Source: an uncultured Bacteriovorax sp. (GTDB taxonomy: Bacteria > Bdellovibrionota > Bacteriovoracia > Bacteriovoracales > Bacteriovoracaceae). Taken from it: a DNA stretch of 43,905 nt. Below, one piece after another: positions 40,896-43,905 of the stretch (position 1 is its first letter; every line of letters starts with the position of its first letter). The stretch lies in NCBI GenBank assembly GCA_946481315.1, contig CAMLMH010000014.1:1-43905 (forward strand), given 5' to 3'. Both the position numbers and the translations under genes were made by a program. Under the pieces are notes generated by a model, which worked only from the letters and a program-made list of their open reading frames with translations, was not told the DNA's origin and ran no database searches.

Positions 40896-41441
40896 TTACA
40901 TCTGAGCGTCCGGCATACCATAAAGCGTTTTAAGTTTACGCAACAGCAGATGTGACTTTCCCAAATAATACCATTGACGGACAAAACCGATTAACATCGC
41001 AACGATGAATCCTAACACAACGCCAGAATGAGTTGTCCGCTGAACAAGCCCTGTGTCATGCGCTCCGCCAAGCAAAAATGCAATCATCCCCAAAACCAGC
41101 ATCAGGATTGTCCAGGGAATAGTCTGACGTTTAGAACGGTCACTTTCTTCAACAAATTTTTTTGTCTTTTCAACGTAGGGAGCAAGGTCTGTCGGAGGAT
41201 TATCAAATAGTTCATTCAGATTAGTTCCAGAGGTCACTATGCTGTAGACGTTATTAGTTAAGCGAGAAACACCAATAAAATAAAACATCACGAAAGCCTG
41301 AGCGAAAATAGTGTAGATAAAGGCCGGGATCGCCAGTTGAATGTGACTATAATTTAGTTCAATCCAGTTTAACGCAAGCATGGCTGTCAGCAGAATACTA
41401 CCGATCATCAAGAGGATTAAGGTGCGAAGTAAATAGGCCAT
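40896..41441 (-). CDS. Four-helix membrane protein of unknown function
   Basis: A 181-residue inner-membrane protein with two hydrophobic hairpins: helices near residues 6-26 and 36-60, then a polar loop (TSGTNLNELFDNPPTDLAPY), then helices near 109-125 and 139-155, and a short basic C terminus. I do not recognise a family. It is convergent with the HTH-like membrane protein gene, with 8 bases between their stops and no visible terminator. The start at 41441 gives a clean N-terminal membrane helix. It is divergent from the HEAT-repeat gene across a 139-base gap. Confidence 0.75.
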   Translation of the reverse strand: MAYLLRTLILLMIGSILLTAMLALNWIELNYSHIQLAIPAFIYTIFAQAFVMFYFIGVSRLTNNVYSIVTSGTNLNELFDNPPTDLAPYVEKTKKFVEESDRSKRQTIPWTILMLVLGMIAFLLGGAHDTGLVQRTTHSGVVLGFIVAMLIGFVRQWYYLGKSHLLLRKLKTLYGMPDAQM

Positions 41442-41580
41442 ATTTTACTCTCTTAAATAAACCAAAACGGGTTCAAATTCATTGTCATGATAATGTAGAT
41501 TTGCTATTTATCATTATCGTCGTCCCTAAGAAACAAAAAGAAAAAAAAACATAAGGTGTGAAGCGCCTTGGGTGTTAAAC

Positions 41581-42465
41581 ATGTCTAACGAAACTCAAGA
41601 TCCGAGAGGACCACAAAAGAAAATTCTGGAAAATCCTTTCGTGGGAAGCCTGATTGTTCCGATTGCAATTGTGCTGGTCGGTGCTTTAATTATTTTTGGT
41701 GTCACCAAAATGCTTTCTGCTGAGAGATCCTACAAAGATCTAGTGACAGAAATCCAATCAAAAACATTCGGAAATAAATGGGTAGCTGCCTATGAACTCT
41801 CTAAACAAATAAACAGTGCTCAGATTCCTCGCGAAGATTATCCCTGGCTGATCGAAAATCTCACAGACGCTTATAAAAATTCTGTAGATCCTCGAACGAG
41901 AGGATTTATTATCGCCGCCATCGGAGCTTTGAAAACTGAGTTGGCCCTTCCGATTCTTGCCATGGCCCTGGACGATCAAGACACAGATGTAAAATTTCAT
42001 GCCATCGTCTCTCTGGCCAACATGCCTAAGGGATTTAGTTTTGATTGGGCAAAGCTTATTGCTCTGCTTAAATCGGACGTTCCTGTTTTGCGTCAGGCTG
42101 CTTTGCTGGCTCTGGCTACTCATCAAGTTCCTGAAGCGCATGCCGAAATTAAAATGCTGCTTCGCGATCAAAGCTTAGTAGTGAAATATGCAGCTGCTAC
42201 GGCGCTGATTGCTTACAAGGACGAAGAGGCAGTAACGCTTCTAAATGAAATTTTGTTGCTGGCTTATCCTCCAAAAGAAGCAAGAATTCAGCCACCGGCG
42301 TTAGATGCCCAGCAGATTACGGATTTAAAGTTGAGCGTGTTAACCACTTTGGAAAAACACAACTGGACTGTTTTAAATAATACTATTTTAGAGGTAGCAG
42401 AGAAGGACGCACACACTTCAGTCGCAACAAAAGCGAAAGAAGTGTTAAATCTATTGAAAAAATAG
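41581..42465 (+). CDS. Membrane-anchored HEAT-repeat protein upstream of the bc complex genes
   Basis: A 294-residue protein with one N-terminal membrane helix (GSLIVPIAIVLVGALIIFGV) and a soluble part of about five HEAT or PBS-lyase-like repeats: RGFIIAAIGALKTELALPIL, VKFHAIVSLANMPKG, PVLRQAALLALATHQVPEAH and VVKYAAATALIAYKDEEAV. Such repeats bind other proteins. The ATG at 41581 is taken in preference to an upstream in-frame codon at 41572; the Shine-Dalgarno match is weak in both cases. The Rieske gene begins 118 bases downstream, so a role in assembling or tethering the quinol-oxidising complex is plausible but unproven. Confidence 0.83.
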   Translation: MSNETQDPRGPQKKILENPFVGSLIVPIAIVLVGALIIFGVTKMLSAERSYKDLVTEIQSKTFGNKWVAAYELSKQINSAQIPREDYPWLIENLTDAYKNSVDPRTRGFIIAAIGALKTELALPILAMALDDQDTDVKFHAIVSLANMPKGFSFDWAKLIALLKSDVPVLRQAALLALATHQVPEAHAEIKMLLRDQSLVVKYAAATALIAYKDEEAVTLLNEILLLAYPPKEARIQPPALDAQQITDLKLSVLTTLEKHNWTVLNNTILEVAEKDAHTSVATKAKEVLNLLKK

Positions 42466-42519
42466 ACGATCCTTCGCATAATCTAAGTACTGAATTTTTT
42501 AATAACTTTAGCTGGACCA

Positions 42520-42538
42520 ACACTTTTACAAAAAGTGT
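42520..42538. promoter_or_regulatory. Perfect 8-bp inverted repeat upstream of the Rieske gene
   Basis: ACACTTTT (42520-42527), spacer ACA, AAAAGTGT (42531-42538), 45 bases before the Rieske ATG. It could be a regulator site. As a hairpin it is AT-rich, has a three-base loop and no T run after it, so it is not a good terminator. Confidence 0.4.
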
Positions 42539-42583
42539 AAAGATGGTGCCGGCTTATTTCTCGTCTATAATGAGGATTTCGTC

Positions 42584-43084
42584 ATGAGTGAAACCAGACA
42601 AAGTTTGAATCGTCGTGAATTCTTTAGTTACATCACAGTAGGTTGGGTAATGTTCACCGCTGCCTGTGCAGGACTAGTGAGTTTAGCTTTCAGATATACA
42701 TACCCTAACGTTAATTTCGATCCGGAAATGGAGTTCCTGGCAGGATTGCCAAGTGATTTCCAGCAAGGAGTTGATGAGCGTTTCAAGAATGCTTATGGGG
42801 TCTGGATGGTAAAAATGGAAGGTCGTCTTGTTGCTCTTTCAAACATCTGTACCCACTTAGGTTGTATTCCTACGTGGCTTCCGGCTGAATTAAAATTTAA
42901 ATGTCCTTGTCACGGCTCAGGTTACTACATGAGTGGGGTTAACTTCGAGGGGCCAGCTCCACGTCCACTTGAGCGTTATAAAATTTCTCTTCAACCAGAT
43001 GGAAAAATTAAAGTTGATAAGACTAAAGTTTTCCGCCAGGAAAAAGGCGAGTGGGACAACCCGGACGCTTATTTACCTGTGTAA
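42584..43084 (+). CDS. petA: Rieske iron-sulfur protein of a cytochrome bc/b6f complex
   Basis: Carries the [2Fe-2S] cluster that takes electrons from quinol in the respiratory chain. The 166-residue protein starts with a twin-arginine-type motif (LNRREFFSYITVG) and one membrane helix, then the soluble Rieske domain with both cluster-binding loops: CTHLGC and CPCHGSGY. The conserved cysteines that bridge the loops are present, and PAPRPLERYKISL forms the usual proline loop. GAGG precedes the ATG. The cytochrome b gene follows 57 bases downstream. Confidence 0.96.
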   Translation: MSETRQSLNRREFFSYITVGWVMFTAACAGLVSLAFRYTYPNVNFDPEMEFLAGLPSDFQQGVDERFKNAYGVWMVKMEGRLVALSNICTHLGCIPTWLPAELKFKCPCHGSGYYMSGVNFEGPAPRPLERYKISLQPDGKIKVDKTKVFRQEKGEWDNPDAYLPV

Positions 43085-43141
43085 TAAGTCAGTAGTTTGT
43101 TAATAATTTAAAAAAATATATTTCGAAACAAGGTTTTTAAA

Positions 43142-43905
43142 ATGGCAGGAAATGGAATAGCTAAAAAAGTTCGTGACACGCAAGTTTGGAAATCAATTTT
43201 CAGACATGGTCCACCTGACAACGCTCGTAATAGAGCAGCTGTTATTGCTGGAAACGTGTTTCTTCACCTTCACCCAATTAAACTTAAGAAGTCCGGTGTT
43301 CAGCTTGGATACACCTGGTGTATGGGGGGACTTACATTTTTCATCTTCCTTGCACTAACAGTTACAGGTCTACTCTTGATGTTCTATTACAGACCAACAG
43401 CTGAATACGCTTTCAACGACATCATCGCTCTCCGTGAGCACGTTCCTCTAGGAATCATGCGCGAAATTCACCGTTGGGGAGCGCACGCGATGGTAATCAC
43501 AGTGTGGATTCACATGTTCCGCGTCTTCATGACTGGTTCATACAAACCACCTCGTGAATTCAACTGGGGGATTGGTGTAATCCTTCTGGTTTTAACGCTT
43601 CTTCTTTCGTTTACTGGGTACCTTCTTCCATGGGATCAGCTGGCTATTTGGGCGATCACAGTAGGTTCGAACATGGCGAAAGCGACTCCATTCATGGGGC
43701 ACGGTGGTCCAGGTGCAATGCTTGCCCGCATCGGTGACTTCGTCATGGTTTCAGACAAAAACGACGTTCGTTTCCAGCTTCTCGGTGGACGTTTCGTTGG
43801 TGAGCCAGCTCTACTTCGTTTTTATATTCTTCACTGCGTGTTCATTCCGCTAGTCGTAGGTGTTCTGATTGCAGTTCACTTCTGGAGAGTAAGAAAAGAC
43901 GGTGG
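43142..43905 (+). CDS. petB: Cytochrome b (b6-type N-terminal part), 3' end beyond the window
   Basis: Membrane cytochrome that binds two hemes and the quinone sites of the bc/b6f complex. The 254 visible residues begin [16 protein letters not shown]. The first heme-ligand pair is in [19 protein letters not shown] (histidines 14 apart), and the second in [20 protein letters not shown], with 14 residues between the two histidines. That is the cytochrome b6 spacing; mitochondrial-type cytochrome b has 13. The segment [20 protein letters not shown] carries the quinol-site region typical of b and b6. It directly follows the Rieske gene. The C-terminal part is not seen, so a split (b6 plus subunit IV) or full-length gene cannot be told apart. 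Confidence 0.95.
   Translation, partial: MAGNGIAKKVRDTQVWKSIFRHGPPDNARNRAAVIAGNVFLHLHPIKLKKSGVQLGYTWCMGGLTFFIFLALTVTGLLLMFYYRPTAEYAFNDIIALREHVPLGIMREIHRWGAHAMVITVWIHMFRVFMTGSYKPPREFNWGIGVILLVLTLLLSFTGYLLPWDQLAIWAITVGSNMAKATPFMGHGGPGAMLARIGDFVMVSDKNDVRFQLLGGRFVGEPALLRFYILHCVFIPLVVGVLIAVHFWRVRKDG

Noticed and set aside
1..43905. CRISPR arrays, tRNA or rRNA genes, insertion sequences and phage genes
   Set aside because: No repeat-spacer pattern, tRNA-like cloverleaf, transposase or phage structural protein was recognised anywhere in the window.

Overview
The window looks like chromosomal DNA of a low-to-mid GC, flagellated, Gram-negative bacterium, most likely a predatory or predator-related member of the Bdellovibrionota (Bacteriovorax/Peredibacter-like). 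This is inferred from the gene mix (flagellin, a Tad/Flp pilus locus with a fused CpaE-CpaF ATPase, many small exported proteins, a FliG-like orphan, an ArsS-type radical SAM enzyme, a Rieske/cytochrome b operon), not from a marker gene. No rRNA, tRNA, CRISPR array, insertion sequence or phage was seen.

Layout. 1-1.8 kb: the 3' part of a flagellin gene, a strong terminator, and an RmlD-like reductase. 1.8-3.7 kb (minus strand): an orphan TRAP solute-binding protein, an unknown protein, and a well-supported 6S RNA. 3.9-11.8 kb (plus): a compact Tad (type IVc) pilus operon: two Flp-type pilins, a TadV/CpaA prepilin peptidase, three further pilin-like (TadE/F-type) proteins, CpaB, secretin CpaC, one polypeptide joining the CpaE/TadZ and CpaF/TadA ATPases, and TadB. 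11.9-14.8 kb: a secreted YD/RHS-repeat protein followed by three related small exported proteins, the last two each with its own sigma-54 type -24/-12 promoter and its own terminator.

14.8-18.1 kb (minus): lon, then after its terminator a CheY-like regulator and a small membrane protein. 18.3-23.9 kb (plus): glmU-glmS (UDP-GlcNAc supply for the cell wall) and a UvrD/PcrA-type helicase. 23.9-27.4 kb (minus): membrane metallophosphoesterase, ArsS-like radical SAM enzyme, and a double glycosyltransferase, a tight operon that points to arsenosugar-type or related specialised metabolism; a flavin enzyme is divergent to it. 28.4-31 kb (minus): a three-gene translationally coupled operon of two unknown proteins and a flippase-like membrane protein.

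31-37.4 kb (plus): a ClC-type transporter resembling the fluoride branch, a small winged-helix regulator behind a repeat operator, an AsmA-like protein, mtnA, a Ppx/GppA phosphatase and a cyclic-nucleotide-binding-domain protein. 37.4-38.3 kb (minus): a coiled-coil protein and a short FliG C-domain-like protein. 38.4-43.9 kb: a thiolase, two unknown membrane proteins, a membrane-anchored HEAT-repeat protein, and the Rieske protein plus the start of cytochrome b, which has the b6-type histidine spacing. The region is gene dense; the longest stretch without a protein gene (3476-3918) holds the 6S RNA.

The items most worth following up are the fused CpaE-CpaF, the duplicated sigma-54-driven small secreted proteins, the ArsS/double-glycosyltransferase operon, and the FliG-like orphan with its coiled-coil partner.
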